From Candidatus Rokuibacteriota bacterium (lineage in GTDB: Bacteria > Methylomirabilota > Methylomirabilia > Rokubacteriales > CSP1-6): a stretch of 60,717 bases of DNA. Shown here piece by piece: positions 17,363-25,743 of the stretch. Made by a program: the position numbers and the translations under genes. Position 1 is the stretch's first letter, and every line of letters begins with the position of its first letter. Location: assembly GCA_003221635.1 (NCBI GenBank), contig QHSR01000039.1, positions 1 through 60,717 on the forward strand, written 5' to 3'. The notes below the pieces were generated by a model. That model did no database searches, was not told the DNA's origin, and saw only the letters and a list, made by a program, of their open reading frames with translations.

Positions 17363-18154
17363 ATGAAGATCACGGCGAACGGAATTTCGATGAACTACAC
17401 GATGGACGGTCCGGCCGGGGCGCCGGTCGTCACGCTGAGCCATTCGCTCGCGACGACGCTCGCCATGTGGGAGCCGCAGCTGAAGGCCCTGACGGCGCGC
17501 TGGCGTGTCATGTCCTACGACACACGCGGCCACGGTGGGACGGACGCTCCCAAGGCCGCCTACTCCCTCGACCAGCTCGCCGACGACGCGCAGGCTCTCC
17601 TGCGCGCCCTCGGGATCCAGCGCACTCACTGGGTGGGGCTCTCGATGGGCGGCATGATCGGCCAGACCCTGGCCCTCAAGGCGCCGGAGCTCTTCACGAG
17701 CCTCGTCCTGTGCGACACCTCGAGCCGAGTTCCGCCCGAAGCGAAACCACTGTGGGACGAGCGCATCCACACCGCGGAGGCGAAGGGGATGGAGCCCCTC
17801 GTGGAGGGAACGCTCGGGCGGTGGTTCACGGCGCCGTTCAAGGAGCGGGGCGGGAGCGTCGTCGAGAGCGTGCGCACGATGATCCGGTCGACGAACCCGG
17901 CCGGCTACATCGGGTGCTGCCAGGCGATCTCGGGTCTCAATCTCACCGACCGCATCGGCGCCATCAAAGTGCCGACGCTGATCATCGTCGGGGAAGACGA
18001 CCAGGGCACGCCGGTCGCGGCGTCGAAGGTCATGCACGCGCAGATCAAGGGCTCTGAGCTGGTCGTGCTCAAGTCGGCTGCCCACCTGTCCAACATGGAG
18101 CAGCCCGGGGCCTTTACCAACGCCCTCACCGGTTTCCTGAGCAAGGTCGGCTAG
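17363..18154 (+). CDS. Alpha/beta hydrolase, 3-oxoadipate enol-lactonase-like
   Basis: A 263-residue hydrolase. The nucleophile elbow GLSMGGMIGQ is near residues 93-102, the acid is in the VGEDDQGTPV loop near 213, and the histidine in SAAHLSNMEQP near 237. The N-terminal SYDTRGHGGTDAP is close to PcaD-type lactonases. GGAGG precedes the ATG at 17363. No other beta-ketoadipate pathway gene is nearby, so the substrate is open; many proteins with this look are misannotated as PcaD. Confidence 0.8.
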   Translation: MKITANGISMNYTMDGPAGAPVVTLSHSLATTLAMWEPQLKALTARWRVMSYDTRGHGGTDAPKAAYSLDQLADDAQALLRALGIQRTHWVGLSMGGMIGQTLALKAPELFTSLVLCDTSSRVPPEAKPLWDERIHTAEAKGMEPLVEGTLGRWFTAPFKERGGSVVESVRTMIRSTNPAGYIGCCQAISGLNLTDRIGAIKVPTLIIVGEDDQGTPVAASKVMHAQIKGSELVVLKSAAHLSNMEQPGAFTNALTGFLSKVG

Positions 18155-18213
18155 CAGCGCGCCCGGGCTTTCCGGAAGGTCCTGCGCGGACTTGGAGCGC
18201 AGCCGACCGCCTC

Positions 18214-18255
18214 TTGACAGGACAAGTGGGTGGCCGTAGTCTCTGGTCAGACCAG
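18214..18255 (+). promoter_or_regulatory. Promoter and GntR/FadR-type operator of the oxidoreductase operon
   Basis: TTGACA (18214-18219), a 17-nt spacer and TAGTCT (18237-18242) form a good sigma-70 promoter. A perfect palindrome CTGGTCAGACCAG (18243-18255) follows the -10 at once, covering the expected transcription start. TGGTNNNACCA is the known core recognised by FadR-subfamily GntR regulators. The same TGGTCNGACCA core occurs in the formate dehydrogenase promoter at 40366. A regulator of that subfamily is encoded at 25744. Confidence 0.75.
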
Positions 18256-18305
18256 CCGACCACGATGAGCGCCCCACGACGTAGCGAGAGTTTGAGGAGG
18301 AGTGA

Positions 18306-19520
18306 ATGGCTGCCCTGATCTGCGAGGTCGTGTACCGCGGTATCTTTCAGAAGAACCTTGCCGCGCGCATCACGCGCGGGATCGTGCTGTCGGCGCGCAA
18401 GTCGGGCCGATGGGGCATCGCGTTCGGCCGGTACGGCGACAGCCCCCAGCGAAACGGGATCCCCGCGAAGGACTTCGCGATCGTCGCCGACACCAAGGAA
18501 GAGCTCGAGCAGAACATGGCACGCTACGAGCCCAAGCACGTGGACGTCACGATCGCCGTGGACGACACGCTGTCGAAAGGCGTCGAGTCGTGGGCGTGGT
18601 ACGGGCTGCAGCCGATCAATCGCCTCACGGTGCCGAACGGTACGCTCCTGATGACGTCGCTCCAGAGCTTCGACAGCCTGCTGAAAGACATCCACAAGAA
18701 GGACGCGCCGTACAAGCTGGCGCTCCTCCGCGCCAAGGCGTCGTTCTCCGGGCTCTGGGTCTACAAAGAGGACCACACCGAGGTCCGGATCTTGGGCGCC
18801 CTCGCGAAGATCGCGCCGTCCTTCCTGACCCTCGACGCGGTCGGCCAGGCCATCCGGGAGATGGAGTGGGGCTCCGACCTCAAGGTCGAGTCGGCGAAGA
18901 AGGCGTACGAGCGACTCGAGTCGCGCGAGGTCAAGCTGACCGAGGGCAACGCCGAGATCCCGTACTCGTTCGAGATGCCCAAGTGGTGGGAGATGCGGGA
19001 GGGCGTGACCATTCCGGCGATCCCGGTCGGTAAGCCGAAGGAGGACGGCAAGGGGTATGTGCCCGAGCGCAACCCGTACTTCAAGAAGTTCACGACGCGG
19101 ACGATGCGGCCCGTCGTCGACTTCGACACGTGCGTTAAGTGCACGCTCTGCTGGATCCAGTGCCCCGACTCCTGCTTCGACGTCATGCCCGACGGGACCT
19201 ACGACGCCAACATGGAGGCGTGTTGCGGCTGCGGCGTGTGCGAGGCGGTCTGCCCGGTGGAGCACTGCATCACCATGGTCAACGAGTCGGTGTTCGACGA
19301 CAACGCGAGCCAGTGGGAGATGTGGCGCAAGGACAAGAGTGCCTACAAGGTCTGGATGACGTCGAAGATCGGCGACAAGAACGCGACCGTGCGCTCCCAC
19401 GGTTTCCGGTTCCGTGGCCAATACGAACAGGAGCTCGAGAAGAACCTCGATGGCGGCGGTGTCGAGATCGCCGCCGGCATCCCGGGCGAGAACGCGCAGC
19501 ACAAGACGATCAAAGGGTAG
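18306..19520 (+). CDS. Fused gamma-delta subunit of a 2-oxoacid (probably oxalate):ferredoxin oxidoreductase
   Basis: The 404-residue product joins a gamma-type domain (about residues 1-190) to a delta ferredoxin domain. The latter has two 4Fe-4S motifs, CVKCTLCWIQCP near 276 and CCGCGVCEAVCP near 305. The gamma part keeps the GRYGDSPQRNGIPAKDFAIV region but lacks the usual Gly-rich GGQG-type loop near the N-terminus. A gamma-delta fusion with separate alpha and beta is the arrangement of Moorella oxalate oxidoreductase. GAGGAGG precedes the ATG at 18306. First gene of a three-gene operon that ends at a strong terminator. Confidence 0.85.
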   Translation: MAALICEVVYRGIFQKNLAARITRGIVLSARKSGRWGIAFGRYGDSPQRNGIPAKDFAIVADTKEELEQNMARYEPKHVDVTIAVDDTLSKGVESWAWYGLQPINRLTVPNGTLLMTSLQSFDSLLKDIHKKDAPYKLALLRAKASFSGLWVYKEDHTEVRILGALAKIAPSFLTLDAVGQAIREMEWGSDLKVESAKKAYERLESREVKLTEGNAEIPYSFEMPKWWEMREGVTIPAIPVGKPKEDGKGYVPERNPYFKKFTTRTMRPVVDFDTCVKCTLCWIQCPDSCFDVMPDGTYDANMEACCGCGVCEAVCPVEHCITMVNESVFDDNASQWEMWRKDKSAYKVWMTSKIGDKNATVRSHGFRFRGQYEQELEKNLDGGGVEIAAGIPGENAQHKTIKG

Positions 19521-19630
19521 GGCGAGCCGCAGGCGAGTCGAGTCGATGAACGGGGCAGTGCGGACCTCTGGATTTCGCGGGGCTGGGGCCCCGCCGTCCG
19601 AGGCGAGTGAATGAACGGAGGACCAGCGCA

Positions 19631-20863
19631 ATGGCGGTTGTGACCCAGGCGGCTCCGGCCGTCCACGAAGAGGACAAGGAACTCCTGATCTCCGGCAGCG
19701 AGGCCGTCGCCGAGGCGCTCACCCTCGCCGACCTCGACGTCGTCACGGCCTACCCGATCCGGCCGTACGACACCGTCATGCAGGCGATCGCCAAGAAGAT
19801 CTCGGGCGGCCAGCTCGTGGCCGAGTACATCGTGGCCGAGGGCGAGCACAGCCAGTTCGAGATCGTCAAGCACGCCTCGACGGTCGGCGCGCGCGTCTTC
19901 TGCGGCTCGTCCGGCGTCGGCTGGATGTACGCCATGGAATGCCTCGTCGTGACGCCCCCGCTGCGGGTGCCGATGGTGGCGCTCGTGGGCAACCGTGCCC
20001 TCGACGATCCGGGCGCCTTCGGGGTGGAGCACAACGACGCGCTCGTCGTGCGCGACCTCGGGTGGCTGCTCTGCTGGATCGACACTTCCCAAGAGGCGCT
20101 CGACACCACGCTGATCGCCTATCGGGTCGCCGAGGACCGGCGCGTGTTCCTGCCGCTGGCGATCTCGGCGGACGGCGCGTTCCTCACCCACTCCCAGGCG
20201 CTCACGATGGTGCCGCCGAAGTCGAAGGTCGACCGGTTCCTGCCGCGCTACGACCGGGGCGACCTCCTGCTGCACCCCGACAACCCGATCACCGTCGCGC
20301 CCCAGGCCAACGAGGACTGGGTCATCGAGATCCGTCGCCAGAACAACGAGGCGATGGCGCGCGCCGTGGGCGTCATCGAAGAGGCATACGCCGACTTCCG
20401 GCGCGTCTTCGGGCGCGGACCCGAGAACCCGTGGTTCGAGGAGTACATGGCCGCCGACGCCGACGTGATCCTGGTCGGCATGGGCACGATCTCGCTGCCG
20501 ATCAAAGTGGCGATCCGCGAGCTGCGCGCCAAGGGCAAAAAGGTCGGCCTCGTGCGGCTCCGCTGGTTCCGGCCGTTCCCGACCGAGCGGCTGGTCGCTG
20601 CGCTCTCGAAGGCGAAGGCGGTGGGAATCATCGACCGAGACTATTCCTTCGGCTCGCCGTTCGGGTCGGGCGTGGTCGCCAACGAGATCCGCGCGGCCCT
20701 GTATAATGCCGAGCGGAGGCCGCCGCTCCTGTCCTTCATCTGCGGCCTGGGCGGACGCGAGGTGACACTCGAGGACGTCTACAAGGCTACGGACCTCTGC
20801 TACGCAGCCGCAACGGCCGGGAAGTCCGACACCAAGACCCACTGGCTGGGCGTTCGGGAATAG
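19631..20863 (+). CDS. Alpha subunit of a 2-oxoacid (probably oxalate):ferredoxin oxidoreductase
   Basis: The 410-residue PorA-type subunit binds the substrate next to the thiamine cofactor. In pyruvate enzymes the motif is YPITP; here it is AYPIRPYDT (Arg44). Tyr41, Arg44, Arg122, Asp125 and Phe130 match, at one constant offset of 13, residues I recall as Tyr28, Arg31, Arg109, Asp112 and Phe117 of Moorella oxalate oxidoreductase. That supports oxalate cleavage to two CO2 with electrons going to ferredoxin. GGAGG precedes the ATG at 19631. The 110-nt gap upstream holds an imperfect direct repeat around ATGAACGG (near 19542 and 19611). Confidence 0.82.
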   Translation: MAVVTQAAPAVHEEDKELLISGSEAVAEALTLADLDVVTAYPIRPYDTVMQAIAKKISGGQLVAEYIVAEGEHSQFEIVKHASTVGARVFCGSSGVGWMYAMECLVVTPPLRVPMVALVGNRALDDPGAFGVEHNDALVVRDLGWLLCWIDTSQEALDTTLIAYRVAEDRRVFLPLAISADGAFLTHSQALTMVPPKSKVDRFLPRYDRGDLLLHPDNPITVAPQANEDWVIEIRRQNNEAMARAVGVIEEAYADFRRVFGRGPENPWFEEYMAADADVILVGMGTISLPIKVAIRELRAKGKKVGLVRLRWFRPFPTERLVAALSKAKAVGIIDRDYSFGSPFGSGVVANEIRAALYNAERRPPLLSFICGLGGREVTLEDVYKATDLCYAAATAGKSDTKTHWLGVRE

Positions 20864-20874
20864 GAGAAGCCACC

Positions 20875-21906
20875 ATGGCCGAGACGACCACGTTCAGCAA
20901 CGCCACGCAGATCCTCGAGCCCTTCCGCGGCGTCAAGCGGGTCACGATCGAGGAGTACTTCACCTCCGGGCATCGGACCTGTCAGGGGTGCGAGTCCGCG
21001 CTGGTCATGAAGCTCATGGTGAAGGCGGCCGGCCCGCGCACGATCGTGCTCGGCTCGACCGGATGCATGTACGTCGCGAACACGACCTATTACACGACGC
21101 CCTGGGTGGTGCCGTGGATGCACACGCAGCTCGGATCGTCCGGATCGGCGGCGCTCGGGACGGCGGCGGGGCTCAAGGCCCTGATGCGGAAGGGTAAGAT
21201 GAAGTCCGAGCCGATCAACGTCATCGCGTTCTGCGGCGACGGCGGCGGCGCCGACATGGGCATCGGCGCCATCTCGGCGACCCTGACCCACAAAGAGTAC
21301 AACTCGCTGATCCTCCTCTACGACAACGAGTCGTACGCCAACACCGACATCCAGCTCTCCGGGATGACGCCGTACGGCGCCAACACCACGTTCAGCCCGC
21401 CCGGCAAAGTGAAGCGCCTCATCCACACCCGGTGGAAGAAGAACATGGCGGGCATGCTGGCGGCGGGGCACACGGAATGCCGCTACGTGGCGACGGTCTG
21501 CGCCTCGTATGCCGTGGAGATGATGAACAAGGTGCGCCGCGCGCTGACGATCGGCGGCCCGACGTTCATCCACTCGCTGGATCCGTGCCCGAAGGGCTGG
21601 GACTACGACCCGATGCTCTCCCACGAGCTGGGCGAGCTGGCGATCGAGACCGGGATCTTCCCCCTCTACGAGGTGGAGGACGGCCAGGTCACGTACTACG
21701 GCAAGACCAAGGCGATCGTCGAGGGGCGTCCACGCAAGCCGGTCCGCGAGTATCTGCTCAAGCAGGGTCGCTTCGCGCACTTCATCGAGGAGGATCTCGC
21801 GTACTTCCAGGCGAAAGTGGACGAGATGTGGGAGAAGTGGGAGATTCCGGCGGTGGTGCCGTTCCGCCGCCTGGACGCGACGAAGGCGGCGCTGTCAGCG
21901 AAGTAA
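20875..21906 (+). CDS. Beta (TPP-binding) subunit of a 2-oxoacid (probably oxalate):ferredoxin oxidoreductase
   Basis: The 343-residue PorB-type subunit binds thiamine diphosphate through FCGDGGGADMG (near 119-129) and DNESYANT (near 149-156). A proximal 4Fe-4S cluster is expected from CQGC (near 38-41), GSTGCMYV and VCASY. TAGGAG stands before the ATG at 20875, 11 nt after the alpha stop. The operon order gamma/delta, alpha, beta matches other oxalate and 2-oxoacid oxidoreductases. A strong terminator begins 45 nt after the stop. Confidence 0.9.
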   Translation: MAETTTFSNATQILEPFRGVKRVTIEEYFTSGHRTCQGCESALVMKLMVKAAGPRTIVLGSTGCMYVANTTYYTTPWVVPWMHTQLGSSGSAALGTAAGLKALMRKGKMKSEPINVIAFCGDGGGADMGIGAISATLTHKEYNSLILLYDNESYANTDIQLSGMTPYGANTTFSPPGKVKRLIHTRWKKNMAGMLAAGHTECRYVATVCASYAVEMMNKVRRALTIGGPTFIHSLDPCPKGWDYDPMLSHELGELAIETGIFPLYEVEDGQVTYYGKTKAIVEGRPRKPVREYLLKQGRFAHFIEEDLAYFQAKVDEMWEKWEIPAVVPFRRLDATKAALSAK

Positions 21907-21950
21907 GGCCCGGATCGCCCGTGGCTCCTCCTCGCCGCCCTTAGCAGGTA

Positions 21951-21990
21951 GGGCCGGGCTCCCGTGAAACGGGACCCGGCCCTTTCGTGT
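21951..21990 (+). terminator. Rho-independent terminator after the oxidoreductase operon
   Basis: GGGCCGGG-c-TCCCGT pairs with ACGGGA-CCCGGCCC around a GAA loop: a 14-bp stem with one bulged base, followed by TTTCGTGTT. It separates the oxidoreductase operon from the tct genes. Confidence 0.85.
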
Positions 21991-22011
21991 TCCATACTTC
22001 GTGTTCCATAC
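21984..22011 (+). repeat. Perfect 14-bp tandem duplication
   Basis: TTCGTGTTCCATAC occurs twice head to tail (21984-21997 and 21998-22011), starting in the T-rich tail of the terminator. AT content is higher than around it. It may be replication slippage or a regulator half-site array upstream of tctC. Confidence 0.8.
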
Positions 22012-22070
22012 GTGGACGTATCCCAGCACGACATGGACCCGAGACCTGGCCTCGGGCAAAGGAGCGAGCG

Positions 22071-23051
22071 ATGAAGCTCGACACCGTTGTCGCCCGCGTT
22101 CTCGCGCTGCTGATCGTCATCCCCGCCTCCGCGGCCGCCTGGGAGCCGACCAAGCCGATCGAGTTCGTGGTGCCGGCCGGGACCGGCGGTGGCGCCGACC
22201 AGATGGCGCGCCTGATCGCCGGCATCGCCGAGAAGCACAAGCTCTCCCCCCGTCCGCTCATCGTCGTCAACAAGGCGGGCGGGGCCGGCGCCGAGGGGTT
22301 CCTCGACATCAAGGGCAAGAAAGGCGACGCCCACACCATCATCATCACGCTCTCGAACCTGTTCACGACGCCGCTGCACACCGGCGTTCCCTTCAACTGG
22401 AAGGACCTCACACCGATCGCCCGCATGGCGCTGGACCAGTTCATCCTCTGGGTCAACGCGGAGACGCCGTACAAGACGGCGAAGGACTACATTGCGGCCG
22501 TGAAGGAAAAGATGGGGAAGGCCGACCAGATGAAGATGGGGGGCACCGGCTCGGCGCAGGAGGACCAGATCCTCACGATCCAGCTCGAGCAGGCGCTCGG
22601 ACTCAAGTTCACCTACGTGCCGTTCAAGGGTGGTGGTGAGGTCTGCGTCAACCTCGTCGGCAAGCACGTCGATTCGACCGTCAACAACCCGATCGAGTGC
22701 GTGAGCCACTGGAAGGCCGGGCGCGTCCGTCCGCTCGCCGTCTTCGATACCGCACGAATCCCCGTCGGCGAGTGGAAGGAAATCCCGACGGTCAAGGAGG
22801 CGCTCGGCGCCGACGTGAACTATCTGATGCTACGGGGGATCTTCGGCGCGCCGAGCATGCCGAAGGAGGCGGTGGAATGGTACGTCGCCTTCCTCAAGAA
22901 GGTCAGCGAGACTCCGGAGTGGAAGAAGTACACGGACGACGGCGCGCTCAAGCCCGCCTTCGCCACCGGCCCCGAATACGTGAAGTGGGTGGAGGAGAAC
23001 GAACAGCTCCACAAGGAACTGATGGCCAAAGGGGGCCTGCTGAAGAAGTAA
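22071..23051 (+). CDS. tctC: TctC-type periplasmic substrate-binding protein (TTT transporter)
   Basis: A 326-residue Bug/TctC receptor. Residues 1-23 form a signal peptide (VLALLIVIPASAAA, then WEPTKPI). FVVPAGTGGGADQMARLIA is the first ligand-binding loop, and NKAGGAGAEGF and GGTGSAQEDQ follow as in carboxylate-binding members. AAAGGAG precedes the ATG at 22071. It delivers carboxylates to TctB/TctA encoded next. Placed after an oxidoreductase for a 2-oxoacid, it may import that acid, but the ligand is unproven. Confidence 0.92.
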   Translation: MKLDTVVARVLALLIVIPASAAAWEPTKPIEFVVPAGTGGGADQMARLIAGIAEKHKLSPRPLIVVNKAGGAGAEGFLDIKGKKGDAHTIIITLSNLFTTPLHTGVPFNWKDLTPIARMALDQFILWVNAETPYKTAKDYIAAVKEKMGKADQMKMGGTGSAQEDQILTIQLEQALGLKFTYVPFKGGGEVCVNLVGKHVDSTVNNPIECVSHWKAGRVRPLAVFDTARIPVGEWKEIPTVKEALGADVNYLMLRGIFGAPSMPKEAVEWYVAFLKKVSETPEWKKYTDDGALKPAFATGPEYVKWVEENEQLHKELMAKGGLLKK

Positions 23052-23052
23052 G

Positions 23053-23514
23053 ATGCGCGTCGCCGACCTCGCCACCGCGTCGGTCTTGATCCTGCTGGGC
23101 GGGGTCGTGGTCTTCGACTCGATACGGATCGGCATCGGGTGGGGAACGGACGGACCCAAGAGCGGATTCTTCCCGTTCTGGCTCGGGGTGATCATGATCG
23201 CGACGTGCGTCGCGATCATCGCGCGGGCCTGGCGCCGCTCGACCGACACGCCGTTCGTGACGCGCGCGCAGCTCGTTCCGGTGCTCAAGGTGCTCTGGCC
23301 GGCCACGCTGATGGTGATCCTGGTCAAGCCGCTGGGGCTCTACGTCGCCTCGGCCCTCTACATGGGGTTCTACATGCGCTGGGTCGGTCGGCACGGCTGG
23401 GTCGTGGTGGCCCTCTGCGCGATCGGCGTCCCGGTGCTCACGTTCCTGGTGTTCGAGACGTGGTTCCTGGTGCCGATGCCCAAGGGCCCGCTCGAGGCGT
23501 GGCTGGGCTACTGA
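23053..23514 (+). CDS. tctB: TctB-type small membrane subunit (TTT transporter)
   Basis: A 153-residue protein with about four hydrophobic helices (VLILLGGVVVFDSI, FFPFWLGVIMIATCVAIIA, LYVASALYMGFY, VALCAIGVPVLTFLVFETWF), the layout of TctB. It sits one nucleotide after tctC and 3 nt before tctA, the normal order of the transporter. The sequence of TctB proteins is poorly conserved, so the call leans on topology and position. Confidence 0.9.
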   Translation: MRVADLATASVLILLGGVVVFDSIRIGIGWGTDGPKSGFFPFWLGVIMIATCVAIIARAWRRSTDTPFVTRAQLVPVLKVLWPATLMVILVKPLGLYVASALYMGFYMRWVGRHGWVVVALCAIGVPVLTFLVFETWFLVPMPKGPLEAWLGY

Positions 23515-23517
23515 CCC

Positions 23518-25038
23518 ATGGGCGTCGAGAACCTCCTCCTCGGATTTCACATCGCGATCACGCCCTTCAACCTCTTCGTCGCGGTCGTCGGCATCACGCT
23601 CGGCACCGTCATCGGTGTCCTGCCCGGGCTCGGGGGCGCCAACGGCGTCGCGATCCTGCTGCCCCTCACGTTCACGATGCCACCCACCTCGGCGATCATC
23701 TTGTTGACGTCGCTCTACTGGGGGGCGCTCTTCGGGGGCGCGATCACGTCCGTGCTGTTCAACATCCCGGGCGAGCCGTGGTCGGTCGCGACCACCTTCG
23801 ACGGCTATCCGCTGGCGCGGCAGGGGAAAGGCGGCCAGGCGCTCACGGCGGCCTTCACCTCGTCATTCGTCGGCGCCCTCTTCTCGATCGTGCTCATCAC
23901 CTTCTTCGCGCCGCTTCTCGCGGAGATCGCCCTGCGCTTCGGCCCGCCGGAGTTCTTCGCGATCCAGCTCCTGACCTTCTCGAGCTTCATCGGGCTCGGC
24001 GGCGGCGATCCGCTGAAGTCGCTGGTGTCCATCGTCCTCGGGTTCGTCCTCGCCGCCGTGGGCCTCGACATCGTCACCGGTCAGCTCCGGATGACGTTCG
24101 GCTTCATCGACCTCATGAAAGGGTTCGACTTCATCGTGGCGGTCATCGGGCTCTTCGGAGTCGGCGAGATCCTCCTCAGCGTGGAGGAAGGGCTCAGCTT
24201 CCGGGGCATTGCGACGGGAATGAACCTCCGCGTGGTGCTCGACACCTGGAAGGTGCTGCCGCGCTACTACCGCACGTTCGTGCGCGGAGCCTTCATCGGC
24301 TTCTGGATGGGATTCAAGCCGGGCGGCGCGACGCCCGCCTCGTTCATGAGCTACGCCTTCGCGAAGCGCTTCTCGAAGCACCCGGAGCGGTTCGGCACGG
24401 GAGAGCTCGAGGGCGTCGTCGCGCCGGAGACGGCGGCCCACGCGGCGGGCGTGGCGGCGATGCTGCCGATGCTCACGCTCGGCATTCCGGGCTCGCCGAC
24501 GGCGGCGGTCATGCTCGGCGGCCTCATCATCTGGGGGCTCCAGCCCGGACCGCTCCTCTTCACGGAGAAGCCCGACTTCGTCTGGGGGCTCATCGCCAGC
24601 ATGTACACCGGCAACATCATCGGCGTGCTGATGGTCCTGGCGTTCGTGCCCTTCTTCGCCGCGATTCTCCGCATTCCATTCGCGATCCTCACGCCGCTGA
24701 TCGTCGCCGTCTGCGCGATCGGCTCGTACGCGGTGCACAACAGCATGATCGACATCTGGTACATGCTGATCTTCGGCGTCGTCGGCTACGTGTTTAAGAA
24801 GCTCGACTATCCGCTGGCACCGCTCGTCCTGGCGCTGGTCCTCGGCGATCTGGCCGAGAACGCGCTCCGCCAGAGCCTGATCATGTCCCAGGGATCGCTG
24901 GCGATCTTCGTGACGCGACCGATCGCCGGCGCGATCACGGCGGTCGCGATCTTCTTCTTCGTGTTGCCGGTCGTGACGCCGTGGTGGCGCCGGCGGCGCG
25001 GAACGCCCCTGCCGACCGCCTCGCTGCGGGAGACGTGA
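23518..25038 (+). CDS. tctA: TctA-type large permease subunit (TTT transporter)
   Basis: The 506-residue permease has about twelve helices and both family signature loops: VLPGLGGANGVAILLPLTF near residues 35-53 and PMLTLGIPGSPTAAVMLGGL near 318-337. Loops like these line the substrate path in TctA. Stop TGA at 25036-25038 overlaps the next ATG, so terC is translated from the same message. Full length, no damage seen. Confidence 0.95.
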   Translation: MGVENLLLGFHIAITPFNLFVAVVGITLGTVIGVLPGLGGANGVAILLPLTFTMPPTSAIILLTSLYWGALFGGAITSVLFNIPGEPWSVATTFDGYPLARQGKGGQALTAAFTSSFVGALFSIVLITFFAPLLAEIALRFGPPEFFAIQLLTFSSFIGLGGGDPLKSLVSIVLGFVLAAVGLDIVTGQLRMTFGFIDLMKGFDFIVAVIGLFGVGEILLSVEEGLSFRGIATGMNLRVVLDTWKVLPRYYRTFVRGAFIGFWMGFKPGGATPASFMSYAFAKRFSKHPERFGTGELEGVVAPETAAHAAGVAAMLPMLTLGIPGSPTAAVMLGGLIIWGLQPGPLLFTEKPDFVWGLIASMYTGNIIGVLMVLAFVPFFAAILRIPFAILTPLIVAVCAIGSYAVHNSMIDIWYMLIFGVVGYVFKKLDYPLAPLVLALVLGDLAENALRQSLIMSQGSLAIFVTRPIAGAITAVAIFFFVLPVVTPWWRRRRGTPLPTASLRET

Positions 25039-25736
25039 TGGCGATCCTGGCCGACCCGGAATTCTGGATCCGTCTCGTCGGCATCGGCGCGCTCAATCTC
25101 CTCCTGTCCGGCGACAACGCGCTGGTCATCGCCCTGGCGGTGCGCGCCCTGCCCAAGCGAAAGCGTCTGCTCGGTCAGATCTGGGGGGCGCTGGGGGCGG
25201 TCGTGCTGCGATTGATCTTCGTTGCGGTCATCAGCGTGCTCCTCAAGATTCCGTTTCTCCAGCTCGTCGGTGGGATACTCCTCGTCTGGATCGCCGTCAG
25301 GCTCGTCCGGCCGGAGCTCGGGGGCGAGAGTAACATTCGGCACGGTACCTCGCTGTGGGAGGCCATCTGGGTCATTATCGTGGCGGACGTGACGATGAGC
25401 CTCGACAACGTGCTGGCGATCGCCGCCACGGCACACGGCGATCTCTTACTCGTCATGTTCGGGGTCGGGCTCTCGCTTCCGATCGTCATCTGGGGCGCCG
25501 GCGTCCTGGCTCATCTCATGAATCGCCACGCGTGGATCGTCTGGCTCGGTGGAGGCCTCCTCGGCTATGTCGCGGGCGAGATGATGATGGACGACCCGGT
25601 CATCCGCCGATGGATGGGCGACAACGCCGCGGCGCTCCACTATCCGGTGCCGATCGCGATGGGGCTCGTGCTCACGGGGCTCGGCTGGTGGTTCGGTCGG
25701 CGCCACCCTCACGTCCACGTCCCGGAGAACCTCTGA
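25038..25736 (+). CDS. TerC/YjbE-family membrane protein
   Basis: A 232-residue protein with about seven helices. Two acidic membrane motifs, LSGDNALVIAL near residue 22 and MSLDNVLAIAATA near 121, are the TerC-family signature; characterised relatives export Mn2+ or support metal loading of secreted enzymes. A His-rich tail (RRHPHVHVPENL) could bind metal. The ATG overlaps the tctA stop (TGATG). Why a metal exporter is coupled to a carboxylate transporter is unclear. Confidence 0.85.
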   Translation: MAILADPEFWIRLVGIGALNLLLSGDNALVIALAVRALPKRKRLLGQIWGALGAVVLRLIFVAVISVLLKIPFLQLVGGILLVWIAVRLVRPELGGESNIRHGTSLWEAIWVIIVADVTMSLDNVLAIAATAHGDLLLVMFGVGLSLPIVIWGAGVLAHLMNRHAWIVWLGGGLLGYVAGEMMMDDPVIRRWMGDNAAALHYPVPIAMGLVLTGLGWWFGRRHPHVHVPENL

Positions 25737-25743
25737 GGTCTCG

